NCBI RefSeq assembly: GCF_047824785.1
Contig: NZ_CP181167.1
Coordinates: forward strand, 1,612,001 to 1,676,000
DNA length: 64,000 bases
Source: Nitrobacter sp039808345
GTDB taxonomy: Bacteria > Pseudomonadota > Alphaproteobacteria > Rhizobiales > Xanthobacteraceae
Direction of reading: 5' to 3'
Positions within the stretch are counted from its first letter, which is position 1, and each line of letters begins with the position of its first letter. The notes under the pieces were generated by a model. The model worked only from the letters and a program-made list of their open reading frames with translations, was not told the origin of the DNA and did no database searches. A program made the translations under genes and the position numbers. This document shows, piece after piece, positions 52,896 to 62,163 of the stretch.

Positions 52896-55106
52896 ATGAT
52901 CAACAACGAACCCCAGATCACTCCCGAACTCGTCGCCTCGCACGGTCTCAAGCCGGACGAGTATGAGCGTATTCTGAATCTGCTTGGCCGGACGCCGACA
53001 TTCACCGAACTCGGCATCTTCTCGGCGATGTGGAACGAGCATTGCTCGTACAAATCCTCGCGCATCCATCTGCGCGGGCTGCCGACGAAGGCGCCTTGGG
53101 TGATCCAGGGTCCCGGCGAAAACGCCGGCGTCATCGATATCGGCGATGGGCAGGCGGTGGTGTTCAAGATGGAGAGCCACAACCATCCGAGCTACATCGA
53201 GCCCTATCAGGGCGCGACTACCGGCGTCGGCGGCATCCTGCGCGATGTCTTCACCATGGGCGCGCGACCCATTGCCTGCCTTAACGCGCTGAGCTTCGGC
53301 GATCCGTCGCATCCGAAAACGCGGCATCTGGTATCCGGCGTCGTCGCGGGCGTCGGCGGCTACGGCAACTCGTTTGGGGTGCCGACGGTCGGTGGGCAGG
53401 TGCGCTTCCACACCCGCTATGATGGCAACATTCTCGTTAACGCCATGGCGGTCGGTCTCGCCGATGCCGACAAGATTTTCTATGCGGCGGCGTCGGGCGT
53501 GAACATGCCGATCGTCTATCTCGGCTCCAAGACCGGCCGCGACGGCATCCACGGCGCGACCATGGCGTCGGCCGAGTTCGACGACGACAGTGAGGAGAAG
53601 CGCCCGACCGTTCAGGTCGGCGATCCCTTCGCCGAAAAGCTGCTCCTTGAAGCCTGTCTCGAAATCATGGCGAAAGGCTGCGTCGTCGCGATCCAGGACA
53701 TGGGCGCGGCGGGGCTGACGTGCTCGGCCGTGGAAATGGGCGCCAAGGGCGATCTCGGCGTCGATCTCGATCTCGACAGCGTGCCGACGCGCGAAACCGG
53801 CATGAGCGCCTACGAGATGATGCTTTCGGAAAGCCAGGAGCGGATGCTCATGGTGCTCAAGCCCGAGAAGGAAAAGGAAGCGGAGGCGATTTTCAGGAAG
53901 TGGGGGCTCGATTTCGCCATCGTCGGCACCACCACGCCGAGCAGGCGTTTCGTGGTGAAGCATGGCGGTGACGTGATGGCCGACCTGCCGATCAAGGAGC
54001 TTGAGTCGGAAGCGCCCTTGTATGACCGGCCGCATGTGCCGTCGCCGCAATTGCCGGTCATTCAGGCGCGCGACGTGACGTCTTCCTTATCCGTCCCCGA
54101 CGCGCTGGAGAAGCTGATCGCGACGCCCGAACTGTGCTCGAAACGCTGGGTGTGGGAGCAGTACGACCATGTCATCGGCGGCAACACCGTGCAGCGGCCC
54201 GGCGGCGATGCGGCGGTGGTGCGCGTCGAGGATGGACCGAAGGGGCTCGCGCTTACGGTCGATGTGACGCCGCGCTATTGCGAGGCCGATCCGTTTGAAG
54301 GCGGCAAGCAGGCGGTGGCCGAAGCCTGGCGCAACATCACCGCGGTTGGTGGCCGTCCGCTGGCGATCACCGACAATTTGAATTTCGGTAATCCGGAGCG
54401 TCCCGAAAACATGGGCCAGTTCGTCGGCTGCCTGAAGGGCATCGCTGCGGCCTGCACCGCGCTGGACTTCCCGGTCGTGTCCGGCAACGTCTCGCTCTAC
54501 AACGAGACCAACGGCCGCGGCATTCTGCCGACGCCCTCGATCGGCGGCGTCGGCCTGCTTGATGACTTCACGAAGTCGGCCTCGCTTGCCTTCAAGGCGG
54601 AGGGACACCCGATCCTGCTGATCGGCGACACCCAGGGCTGGCTCGGCCAGTCGGTTTACTTGCGCGACATTTGCGGGCGCGAGGAGGGGGCGCCGCCGCC
54701 GGTCGATCTCGCCGCGGAAAAGCGCAATGGCGATGTGGTGCGCGGCATGATCCATGCCGGAACGGCCACTGCGGTTCATGACGTGTCCGATGGCGGACTT
54801 CTCGTCGCGCTGGCGGAAATGGCGATGGCTGATGGCATCGGCGCCGCACTCGACGGCGCTCCGGCGGCGATCGTGCCGCACGCGTGGTGGTTCGGCGAGG
54901 ATCAGGCTCGCTATATCGTGACCGTTCACGAGCGGGATCTGTTGAGCGTTTTCACCAAGCTCAAGGCGGTGGACGTGCCCTGCATTCAGATCGGGCTGAC
55001 GCGGGGCCATGAAATCGCTATCGCGGGCGAGCGCGCTGTCGACGTCAAGGACTTGCAGCACGGATTTGAAAGCTGGTTGCCGGACTACATGGCCGGAAAG
55101 CCGTGA
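52896..55106 (+). CDS. purL: Phosphoribosylformylglycinamidine synthase, small PurL
   Basis: 736 residues, the small-PurL type that works with PurS and PurQ. It makes FGAM from FGAR with ATP and ammonia. Blocks: MWNEHCSYKSSRIHLRGLPT, VFKMESHNHPSYIEPYQGA, GVGGILRDVFTMGARPIA, QDMGAAGLTCSAVEMG and HDVSDGGLLVALAEMA. The N-terminal start ATG 52896 fits the family. bolA follows after a 315-base gap with repeats. Confidence 0.97.
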   Translation: MINNEPQITPELVASHGLKPDEYERILNLLGRTPTFTELGIFSAMWNEHCSYKSSRIHLRGLPTKAPWVIQGPGENAGVIDIGDGQAVVFKMESHNHPSYIEPYQGATTGVGGILRDVFTMGARPIACLNALSFGDPSHPKTRHLVSGVVAGVGGYGNSFGVPTVGGQVRFHTRYDGNILVNAMAVGLADADKIFYAAASGVNMPIVYLGSKTGRDGIHGATMASAEFDDDSEEKRPTVQVGDPFAEKLLLEACLEIMAKGCVVAIQDMGAAGLTCSAVEMGAKGDLGVDLDLDSVPTRETGMSAYEMMLSESQERMLMVLKPEKEKEAEAIFRKWGLDFAIVGTTTPSRRFVVKHGGDVMADLPIKELESEAPLYDRPHVPSPQLPVIQARDVTSSLSVPDALEKLIATPELCSKRWVWEQYDHVIGGNTVQRPGGDAAVVRVEDGPKGLALTVDVTPRYCEADPFEGGKQAVAEAWRNITAVGGRPLAITDNLNFGNPERPENMGQFVGCLKGIAAACTALDFPVVSGNVSLYNETNGRGILPTPSIGGVGLLDDFTKSASLAFKAEGHPILLIGDTQGWLGQSVYLRDICGREEGAPPPVDLAAEKRNGDVVRGMIHAGTATAVHDVSDGGLLVALAEMAMADGIGAALDGAPAAIVPHAWWFGEDQARYIVTVHERDLLSVFTKLKAVDVPCIQIGLTRGHEIAIAGERAVDVKDLQHGFESWLPDYMAGKP

Positions 55107-55421
55107 TGGTCCGGGAGACGACGTATGGCACACACGGTTGCGGCGAACACTAGAGCGGCGGCCGGTCAAATGGAATCAGCGCCGCCGCTCCAGTTAGTTG
55201 ATTGAGCATCGGATTTATCCCGAAACCGGTTCCCACTTTCGGGTCCGATGCTCTAAGGCGCAAGGCAGCTTGCCGCGGCCGTCTTGCGGTTGAACGGGTT
55301 CGTGCAAATATAAGGCCCACCACGGCGTGACTGGACCGCGTGGCCACGTTAAACTCGGCGGCCGTTTGCGGGGATTCCGGTGCCTCATTGGGAACGCAGC
55401 GGATTTGGGAGACACTTTGAG
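55107..55421. repeat. Gap between purL and bolA with a 105-base composite repeat (55151-55255)
   Basis: AGAGCGGCGGCC...GCCGCCGCTC plus GAGCATCGGATT...TCCGATGCTC with ACCGGTT core. 104 of 105 bases match 19220-19324, the difference being at 55197. No gene seen in the rest. Confidence 0.85.
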
Positions 55422-55655
55422 ATGGCGATGGAAGCGCGGGATATCGAATCGATGATCAAGGAGGCGATTCCGGACGCCCAGGTGACAATCCAGGATCTCG
55501 CGGGTGACGGCAACCACTACTCCGCGACGGTGATCTCGGAGTCGTTCCGCGGCAAATCGCGGGTGCAGCAGCATCAGCTCGTCTACCAGTCGCTGAAGGG
55601 CCAGATGGGCGGCGTTCTCCATGCGTTGGCCTTGCAGACCGGCGTGCCCGAATAG
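55422..55655 (+). CDS. bolA: BolA family protein
   Basis: 77 residues from ATG 55422 (MAMEARDIESMIKEA). BolA/IbaG-type: IPDAQVTIQDLAGDGNHYS, then VISESFRGKSRVQQHQLVYQSL with the conserved His for [2Fe-2S] binding, and GGVLHALALQT. BolA proteins bind [2Fe-2S] clusters together with monothiol glutaredoxins; such a glutaredoxin gene lies at 58340, now separated from bolA by the egt genes. Confidence 0.93.
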   Translation: MAMEARDIESMIKEAIPDAQVTIQDLAGDGNHYSATVISESFRGKSRVQQHQLVYQSLKGQMGGVLHALALQTGVPE

Positions 55656-55672
55656 CCACGCCTCGGTTCATT

Positions 55673-55842
55673 ATAGCGTTTTCGAGCGAAGTGGGTACCG
55701 GCTCACGTGAAGAAAACGCGTCAAATCAATATCATGGAGTCTCGCTTATGATTCAATCAGAAGCGATAATGCTCTGGAGCGAAGCATCCTCGGGCTCGGC
55801 CCGGGGATGGAATGCGGTTCACCGCTTTTCGGGATCATGCTG
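55673..55842. repeat. Composite palindromic repeat at the 3' end of egtD
   Basis: Modules: GCGTTTTCGAGCG...GAAAACGC (55674-55720), GAGTCTCGCTTATGATTC...GCTCT (55737-55775) and an ACCGGTT-core type with inner insertion running to ATCATGCT (about 55775-55841). The last arm is inside egtD: bases 55819-55842 encode QHDPEKR and the stop. Confidence 0.82.
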
Positions 55843-56817
55843 GAGCGCGTGAACCGAAAACATCCGTTCCGGGTCGGTCCACGCCGCTACTGGCGTCCAG
55901 CCGGAACCCTTTGCCAGAGCGTTGAAACGCTCGGTGCTGTATTTGTAGCTGCTTTCGGTGTGGATGCTTTCGCCCGCGCGAAAGGAGAAGCTGTGGCCCT
56001 GCAAGCGGGCCGTCTGCGGTCTCTTGCTCACGAGATGCATCTCGATCCGGTGGCGCTCCCGGTTGTAGATCGCGCGATGGGCGAAGGCGGCCAGGTCGAA
56101 ATTACCGCCGAGTTCGCGGTTGACGCGAGCCAGCATGTTCAGGTTGAAGCGTGCGGTAACGCCGGCGGCATCGTTGTAAGCCTCGTACATCCTCCGTTCG
56201 TTCTTTTCGAGATCGACACCGATCAGCATGTATGCGCCTTCACCCAGGATATCGCGCGCGCCACGCAGGAAGCGGCTGGCCTCGTGCGGCTCGAAATTGC
56301 CCAGTGTCGATCCGGGGAAGAATCCGACCTTCGGCATGGCCGCGACTTGATCGGGTAGACGGAATGGCGCGGTAAAGTCGGCCGTCACCGGATGGATTTC
56401 GAGATGCGGAAAGTCCTTTCGCAAGCCGCGGGCCTGAGCGTTGAGAAAGTCGCCCGAAATGTCCACCGGAACATAGGCGGCGAATTCACACGCGGCCAGC
56501 AATAGCCGCGCTTTGGTGGGAGCGCCCGCTCCGAACTCCACCAGCGCCGCATGTTGAGGAATGATCGAAGCGATTTCGGCCGACCGGTCGCGCAGAATGC
56601 CAAGCTCGATGCGCGTCGGATAATATTCGGGAAGCCGGGTGATCTGTTCAAACAGTTCGGAGCCTGCCGCGTCATAAAAATATTTTGGCGGGAGTTGTTT
56701 CGGATGGTGAGTCAATCCCGCGATCGCATCACGCGCGAATGTTCGTGTGCTTTCGCTGGATCCTGTTTCTTTGGATCGTGGCGTTGCGGAAAAAGTGGCC
56801 GCATCCGGATTCATCAT
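55819..56817 (-). CDS. egtD: L-histidine N-alpha-methyltransferase (ergothioneine synthesis)
   Basis: 332 residues from ATG 56817 (next ATG 56814). It trimethylates histidine with SAM to hercynine, the first step to ergothioneine. Blocks: HHPKQLPPKYFYDAAGSELFEQIT, LPEYYPTRIELGIL, LVEFGAGAPTKARLLLA (SAM site), GFFPGSTLGNFEP and MLIGVDLEKNERRMYEAYNDA, the last two near the histidine pocket. 41 bases after egtB on the same strand. The last seven codons and stop (QHDPEKR) are encoded by an arm of a palindromic repeat. Confidence 0.93.
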   Translation of the reverse strand: MMNPDAATFSATPRSKETGSSESTRTFARDAIAGLTHHPKQLPPKYFYDAAGSELFEQITRLPEYYPTRIELGILRDRSAEIASIIPQHAALVEFGAGAPTKARLLLAACEFAAYVPVDISGDFLNAQARGLRKDFPHLEIHPVTADFTAPFRLPDQVAAMPKVGFFPGSTLGNFEPHEASRFLRGARDILGEGAYMLIGVDLEKNERRMYEAYNDAAGVTARFNLNMLARVNRELGGNFDLAAFAHRAIYNRERHRIEMHLVSKRPQTARLQGHSFSFRAGESIHTESSYKYSTERFNALAKGSGWTPVAAWTDPERMFSVHALQHDPEKR

Positions 56818-56858
56818 GGTGCCCCCTGCGTATCGCGACGCGTGTGAGTTGACGGCGA

Positions 56859-58106
56859 TCAGACGCCGTAGTCGGCGAGGCGCAGACCGGTGAATTGCCA
56901 GCGCTGATGCGGGTAAAAGAAATTTCGGTAGCTGACGCGGCTGTGCCGCTCCGGTGTCGCCATCGACGAGCCGCGCAGAACGAACTGGTTGACCATGAAC
57001 TTGCCGTTGTATTCTCCGAGCGTATCGCGACTTGCGCGATATCCCGGATAGGGCGCGTAAGCGCTTCGCGTCCATTGCCAGACCATGCCGAACGCGTTGC
57101 CGAGATGTCCGGCTCTCGCCGCGACTTCCCATTCCATCTCGGTCGGCAGATGCTTGCCGCTCCAGCGCGCGAAAGCATCGGCTTCGTAATAGCTGACATG
57201 GCAGACGGGAGCGTTCGGATCGAGCGGCCGCAAGCCGCCCAGCGTCATGACCTGCCAGCCATCGTCCGTCCTTCGCCAGTAGTCCGGGGCTTCCCACGCC
57301 TCGCGGGTCGCGGCAGCGAAGCCGTCCATCAACCATAACGTGGCGTCGCGATAACCGCCGTCGTCCATGAAAGCGAGCCAGTCCGCGTTGGTGACGAGAC
57401 CGCGCGCGAGTTTGACCGGACCGACCAGAACGCGATGGGCCGGCTTCTCATTGTCGAAATGAAAGCTGTCGTCCTGATGTCCGATGGTGTGGATGCCCTG
57501 ATTCAGCGTGATCCATCCGCTATCCGCTCGCGGCGCCGGGAACGGCCACGACGTATCATAGGCGGGAGCAACCGGATTTTGTGCGAATGCGTGCAGGATA
57601 TCCGTCAGCATCAGTTCCTGATGCTGCTGTTCGTGATTGAGGCCGGCTTCGATCAGCGGCATCAGTTCGGCCAGCGCGTCGTCATCCGCTTCTTTGAGGA
57701 ATCGGACGACCGCGGCGTCGACGTGCCGGCGATAGGCGGCGATCTCTTCCGCGTTCGGACGGGTCAGGAGGCCCCTCGCGGCGCGCGCGTGACGCGGACC
57801 GGCGCTCACGTAATACGAGTTGAACAGGAAGGCGTAATCAGGATGGAACAGAGCATAGCCGGGACTGTGCGGCGCCAGCAGGAACTGTTCCCAGAACCAG
57901 GTCGTGTGAGAGCGGTGCCATTTCGCCGGACTGGCGTCCGGCATCGACTGCACCATCTGATCTTCCGGCGTCAGCGGCTTCGCGCGCCGCTCGGTCTCGT
58001 TCCTGACCTCCAGAAATGCTTCCATGAGGTCATCGGCCAGCCCCCCTGAAGCGGCAAACGGCGAGACACGGGGAACCGCCCCGGCGGCAGATGCAGGATT
58101 CGCCAC
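56859..58106 (-). CDS. egtB: Ergothioneine synthase EgtB (sulfoxide synthase)
   Basis: 415 residues. N-terminal DinB-like domain with the iron site: HRSHTTWFWEQF and NHEQQHQEL (His158, His162, Glu164), then an FGE-sulfatase-like (formylglycine-generating) domain: HTIGHQDDSFHFDNEKPAH, VSYYEADAFARWSGKHLPTEMEWE and VLRGSSMATP. It joins hercynine to a thiol donor (gamma-glutamylcysteine or cysteine) with O2. EgtA, C and E are not here. Operon egtB-egtD; start region overlaps no repeat. Divergent from the glutaredoxin gene. Confidence 0.93.
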   Translation of the reverse strand: MANPASAAGAVPRVSPFAASGGLADDLMEAFLEVRNETERRAKPLTPEDQMVQSMPDASPAKWHRSHTTWFWEQFLLAPHSPGYALFHPDYAFLFNSYYVSAGPRHARAARGLLTRPNAEEIAAYRRHVDAAVVRFLKEADDDALAELMPLIEAGLNHEQQHQELMLTDILHAFAQNPVAPAYDTSWPFPAPRADSGWITLNQGIHTIGHQDDSFHFDNEKPAHRVLVGPVKLARGLVTNADWLAFMDDGGYRDATLWLMDGFAAATREAWEAPDYWRRTDDGWQVMTLGGLRPLDPNAPVCHVSYYEADAFARWSGKHLPTEMEWEVAARAGHLGNAFGMVWQWTRSAYAPYPGYRASRDTLGEYNGKFMVNQFVLRGSSMATPERHSRVSYRNFFYPHQRWQFTGLRLADYGV

Positions 58107-58339
58107 AGAACTCTCCAGTTTGGAGAGGAACGTTGCTGCGGAGAATGGGTTCCGTGAAATACTCCGTTTGGTTGAAGGCCAGTTGCAGCGCCGTCATTCC
58201 ATTTCGGGGAGCCACGACGGCAACGCATATGACAGCCCCGGCAATTTACTTTGTTGCACAACGGTTTCGGGCTATATACATGCCAAACGGGACAGGGCCG
58301 CTCGCGGCTCGATAAATTCGCGGCCAAAAGGATGTGACG

Positions 58340-58678
58340 ATGAGCATTAAGGAAACCATCGAGAAGGAACTGAAGGCGAACGACGTCGTGCTGTTCATGA
58401 AGGGCACGCCGCAGTTTCCCCAGTGCGGTTTTTCGGGGCAGGTGATTCAGATTCTTGACCACGTTGGGGTAGGCTACAAGGGCCTGAACGTTCTTGAGTC
58501 TCCGGAACTGCGCGACGGCATCAAGACCTATTCAAGCTGGCCGACCATTCCGCAGCTGTACGTCAAGGGTGAATTCATCGGCGGCTGTGACATCGTTCGC
58601 GAGATGTTCCAGGCCGGCGAGCTTCAGAAGCTGCTCTCCGACAAGGGCATCGCCTTCAACACCCCGGCGTCGGCCTGA
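58340..58678 (+). CDS. grxD: Monothiol glutaredoxin (Grx4/GrxD family)
   Basis: 112 residues from ATG 58340 (MSIKETIEKEL); GTG 58334 is an alternative. Active site CGFS in FPQCGFSGQ, GSH-binding WPTIPQLYVKGEFIGGCDI. It carries [2Fe-2S] clusters with GSH and passes them on, together with BolA. In related genomes I expect bolA and grxD side by side; here 2.7 kb with egtBD lies between. Confidence 0.95.
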   Translation: MSIKETIEKELKANDVVLFMKGTPQFPQCGFSGQVIQILDHVGVGYKGLNVLESPELRDGIKTYSSWPTIPQLYVKGEFIGGCDIVREMFQAGELQKLLSDKGIAFNTPASA

Positions 58679-58827
58679 CCACGGTCCGGGCGCGCGCCTG
58701 TCCGCGACAGGATGTTATCGTCGTCGCGGACATCGCGGCGCGGGACGTTGAATTCGCGGCATGAGGGAACCCTGACGACAAGTGGCCGTTCTTGTGCGGA
58801 CCATTTGCGTTGCAGGGAGATCGTCCG

Positions 58828-59091
58828 ATGAGAATACGATATGTTGCCTTGGCGATGGCGGCGACCGTGTCGGTTGCCGGTCTTGCCTATGCCGACCAGC
58901 CGGGGACCGACTGGATGCCTGCGGATCAGGTCATTCAGAAACTGACCGCGCAGGGATACACCAACTTCAGCAAGGTCGAGGCGGACGACGGCCATTGGGA
59001 ATTGGAGGCCGATCTCAAGGGTGTCCGTTACGATCTTGAGGTTGATCCGAAGAGCGGCGAGGTCACCAAGAGCAAGCTTGATAACGACTGA
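58828..59091 (+). CDS. Small periplasmic PepSY-like protein
   Basis: 87 residues from ATG 58828, with GGGAG about 8 bases upstream. Signal peptide (RYVALAMAATVSVAGLAYA), then WMPADQVIQKLTAQGYTNF and YDLEVDPKSGEVTKSK, the PepSY half-domain pattern (a helix followed by three strands ending in D-x-x-T/S-G-x-V). Such proteins may inhibit proteases or bind ligands in the periplasm. A bidirectional terminator follows. Confidence 0.8.
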   Translation: MRIRYVALAMAATVSVAGLAYADQPGTDWMPADQVIQKLTAQGYTNFSKVEADDGHWELEADLKGVRYDLEVDPKSGEVTKSKLDND

Positions 59092-59111
59092 TTCAGACGC
59101 CCACGTCGCAA

Positions 59112-59141
59112 AAAAAGCCCCGGTTGCTCCGGGGCTTTTTC
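59112..59141. terminator. Bidirectional intrinsic terminator
   Basis: A 12-bp stem AAAAAGCCCCGG / CCGGGGCTTTTT with loop TTGCT; T-runs on both strands. It serves the PepSY-like gene on the plus strand and rpsD on the minus strand. Confidence 0.92.
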
Positions 59142-59163
59142 TTGAACCAGGATGGCGCGCGGA

Positions 59164-59781
59164 TCAGCGCGAATAGAATTCGACGATCAGATGGGGCTCC
59201 ATCTGCACTGCGAAAGGAACGTCAGCAAGCTGCGGAATGCGAATGAATTTCGCGCTTTGCTTGTTGTGGTCGGCGTCGATGAAATCAGGCACGTCGCGTT
59301 CGGCGAGCTGGTTGGCTTCCAGCACCAGCGCGAGCTGCTTCGATGCCTCCTTCACTTCGACGGTATCGCCGACCTTTAGCTTGTAGCTCGGAATGTTGAC
59401 CCGGCGGCCGTTCACCTTGACATGGCCGTGGTTGATGAACTGGCGCGCCGCGAAGATGGTCGGCACGAACTTGGCGCGATAAACCACGGTGTCGAGACGG
59501 CGCTCCAGCAGGCCGATCAGGTTCTCGCCCGAATCGCCCTTCATGCGGGTCGCTTCGACGTAAATCGCGTAGAACTGCCGTTCGGAAATGTTGCCGTAAT
59601 AGCCCTTGAGCTTCTGTTTGGCGCGAAGCTGGGTGCCGAAATCGGAGAGCTTGCCCTTGCGGCGCTGACCGTGCTGGCCCGGGCCGTATTCGCGCTTGTT
59701 GACGGGGCTCTTAGGGCGGCCCCATATGTTCTGCCCCATGCGGCGATCGATTTTGTACTTCGCCTCGTTGCGCTTAGTCAT
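59164..59781 (-). CDS. rpsD: 30S ribosomal protein S4
   Basis: 205 residues. It binds 16S rRNA early in assembly. N-terminus AKYKIDRRMGQNIWG and GQHGQRRKGKLSDFG; the S4 RNA-binding domain with LERRLDTVVYRAKFVPTIFAARQFINHGHVKVNGRRVNIPS; C-terminus PHLIVEFYSR. Single gene here, separate from the alpha operon, as is common in alphaproteobacteria. Confidence 0.98.
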   Translation of the reverse strand: MTKRNEAKYKIDRRMGQNIWGRPKSPVNKREYGPGQHGQRRKGKLSDFGTQLRAKQKLKGYYGNISERQFYAIYVEATRMKGDSGENLIGLLERRLDTVVYRAKFVPTIFAARQFINHGHVKVNGRRVNIPSYKLKVGDTVEVKEASKQLALVLEANQLAERDVPDFIDADHNKQSAKFIRIPQLADVPFAVQMEPHLIVEFYSR

Positions 59782-60083
59782 CGCGTCCTCTTGTCAAAGT
59801 TTAAGCCTGTGGATCGAGGAGACGCGCCCTCCTGTGCTGAGGATCTGGACATGGTGAAAACCGGAAGGCCGCTTTTCGTGATCATGACAGATCCGCCGCC
59901 GACAGGTCCGGCCCATAAGCTTGACAGGCGGGACCACGGGTCGCGAAACGCAACGCGGGCCGAAACCGGCCCGCGTGCAGGCGTTTTCTTAGGGACAAAC
60001 CATGGCCCTGTCAAACGAAAGCAGGGAAATCCGGCCGCGGAAATCGCGTGTCCTGGCCCTATCTCAACTGGCGATGCACTGGT
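59782..60083. other. Gap between rpsD and murI
   Basis: 302 bases without a supported gene. A worn trace of the ACCGGTT-core repeat (GGTGAAAACCGGAAGG ... CGTGATCATGACAG) is at 59850-59888. The rpsD promoter should be in 59782-59850. Confidence 0.4.
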
Positions 60084-60890
60084 TCATGCCGGCACCCGGC
60101 CGCCGAAGAACGGCGCCAGCGCGTCGGTCAGCGTGCGTGCGCGGCCGGAGGTGAAAATCATCTCGGGCGGACGATCATGATCGCCGGCGGTTCTCGGCTC
60201 GATCGGCCCCAGCAGATCGACGACACGGCGGGCGATCGCCGGCGCGGGATCGATCCATGACACCGGCCATGGCGCGAGCCTGAGCAGCCGGTCGAGCAGC
60301 AGCGGGTAGTGCGTGCAGGCGAGCACGACGGCGTCGGTGCGCAGGCCGCCACCGTCGCCAGCCGGAACGAAACATGGCGTGATCTCGCTCAGGATGTCGG
60401 CGTCGCTGACGGGCTTGCCGCTCAGGGCGTCCTCCGCCAGGGTGGCCAGGCGCGCGGAGCCAACAAGAGTCACAGTGCAGGCTTGTGCGTGATTCCGGAT
60501 CAGCGCCTGGGTGTATTCGCGCTGTACGGTCGCGCGGGTGCCGAGCACCGAGACGCGCCTGGTTTTCGATGCGGCGCAAGCCGGCTTGATGGCTGGAACC
60601 GTGCCCACGAACGGCACCGGGTAGGCGGCGCGCAACGGGCCCAGCACCGAGACGGACATCGTGTTGCAGGCGATCACCACGATGTCGGGGGCGTGGGCGC
60701 CGATCAACTCTCCGACCAGGGGCACCACGCGCGCGATGATGTCCTCCTCGCTGAGGCGGCCATAGGGAAAGAAGGCGTCGTCGGCGACGTAGATATATCG
60801 CGCGGCGGGAAGGGCGTTCACGATCTCCCGCAGCACGGTGAGACCGCCGAGGCCGGAATCGAGGACCAGAATGGTAGGGCTGTATGACAC
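60084..60890 (-). CDS. murI: Glutamate racemase
   Basis: 268 residues. It makes D-glutamate for peptidoglycan. The two catalytic Cys are in VVIACNTMSV (Cys75) and VLACTHYPLLL, with LVLDSGLGGLTVL at the N-terminus and YVADDAFFPYG. Cytoplasmic, cofactor-independent. Single gene; downstream of rpsD on the same strand by transcription direction (murI is upstream of rpsD). Confidence 0.95.
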   Translation of the reverse strand: MSYSPTILVLDSGLGGLTVLREIVNALPAARYIYVADDAFFPYGRLSEEDIIARVVPLVGELIGAHAPDIVVIACNTMSVSVLGPLRAAYPVPFVGTVPAIKPACAASKTRRVSVLGTRATVQREYTQALIRNHAQACTVTLVGSARLATLAEDALSGKPVSDADILSEITPCFVPAGDGGGLRTDAVVLACTHYPLLLDRLLRLAPWPVSWIDPAPAIARRVVDLLGPIEPRTAGDHDRPPEMIFTSGRARTLTDALAPFFGGRVPA

Positions 60891-61174
60891 GCGGCAATAT
60901 TAGGGACGGTCGGTTACCGCGGAGTTTTTACGGGTCGGGCTGATTTGTCCATCCCCGGCGGAGGCGCGCTGCGCTCCAACCCGCCGCTTGGATTATTCGG
61001 AAAGGCATTTATTCTTGAGAGTCGGATTCTCTCAAGGAGATGCCGCCAAAACCTGACCAGATAGCTGGGGTTAGGTGCCGTCGCGTTTCAAGTTGAAATG
61101 TTCGATCCGAACTCTCAAAAAAATCATCTTATATCAATTGTTTGTAGATATTATTTCATCAAAAGCTAAATGCT

Positions 61175-61732
61175 TCAGCGCAATCCTTCGTAGACCATGA
61201 AACCGCGCGCGATCGCGAGCTTTTTAAGGGCGCGCGGGACCAGGCGTTGCGGCGGATGATTGAGGTAGCGCCATGAAGTGAGGGTGAAGTCCGTCACCGG
61301 CCGCCCGCTATGCTGCATCGGCGCCAGCAAACCGGTCAGGCTGATGGGTGTATGCGCGCGATGGCTGAAGGGCAGCAGCAGCAGCTCGAAATGGGCGAGC
61401 GATCCGTTGCGCTCGGTAGCGGTCAAACCGGCGACAGAAACCAGCAGTTCTTCGGATACGATGCCGAGCATATCGGTGATTTCATCCCGGCTTGCGGCCG
61501 CAAACAGGGCTGAAAAGTTCTCGCCCTTGAGATCGCGATCGAGCAGGGCGCAGACCCGGGTTCCGGCGACACGGAACGGATAGCCGCGCTTCGGATCGTA
61601 GGACAGTACGAAGATGTCCCCGAGCAGTTGGCGAACCGCGTTCGGTTCGATCACGCGCCGGTCCGGGGCGCGTTCGCCGTCCCGCCTCTCATCCCAGTAT
61701 GCGAAGAATGCCCGGTTCGATGGATGTTTCAT
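61175..61732 (-). CDS. PAS-domain protein (PAS_5/DUF1457 type)
   Basis: 185 residues from ATG 61732 (MKHPSNRAFFAYWDERR). The sequence follows the PAS_5 family of alphaproteobacteria: FFAYWDERRDGERAPDRRVIEPNAVRQLLGDIFVLS, YPFRVAGTRVCALLDRDLKGENFSALF, then a region ending in KKLAIARGFMVYEGLR. No output domain. Related proteins are thought to act in cell-envelope or cell-cycle sensing; the ligand is unknown. Stands alone between murI and a gap. Confidence 0.82.
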   Translation of the reverse strand: MKHPSNRAFFAYWDERRDGERAPDRRVIEPNAVRQLLGDIFVLSYDPKRGYPFRVAGTRVCALLDRDLKGENFSALFAAASRDEITDMLGIVSEELLVSVAGLTATERNGSLAHFELLLLPFSHRAHTPISLTGLLAPMQHSGRPVTDFTLTSWRYLNHPPQRLVPRALKKLAIARGFMVYEGLR

Positions 61733-62163
61733 GATGCAACCGTCCTGACCGGGGCTCGAACCGGACAAATCTGTCCTGCTTCAAGGCGACCTCGGCCTCT
61801 TGCTGTTGTGCAGGAGTGGTGTTGCAGCGTCCATGCCGGGAGGGCGGCTTCCGCCCCATGCGCTCCCTAATTGTGCCGTTAACGTTAAATTCACCATGTG
61901 AATTAAGACTTCGGTAACCTGGAGCGTTTTCAAGCGAAGTGGAGCGTTGAGGGGCAGCCCATGAGCCCAGAGAGGCGGTCTTAAAGGCCCGCCGCGGCCC
62001 GGGCCTGCATCGGCGGTCGCCGACATCGACAGCAAGAGCCGGATTGAGGTATTAGTCCGCCTGATCCGGCGCGACCGCCGGTCGAGATCATGGTGGCATG
62101 AGACCGGATAGAGCGCTGTTCGCCGACTATCCCGTACTCGATGATGGCAGAGGCAAGCGCTGA
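61733..62163. other. Gap between the PAS gene and the repeat-protein gene
   Basis: 431 bases without a supported gene. It includes a palindrome TTAACGTTAA at 61878-61887 and half of a GCGTTTTC module (GGAGCGTTTTCAAGCGAAGTGG, 61921-61942) whose second arm is missing. Promoters for both divergent genes should be here. Confidence 0.45.
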
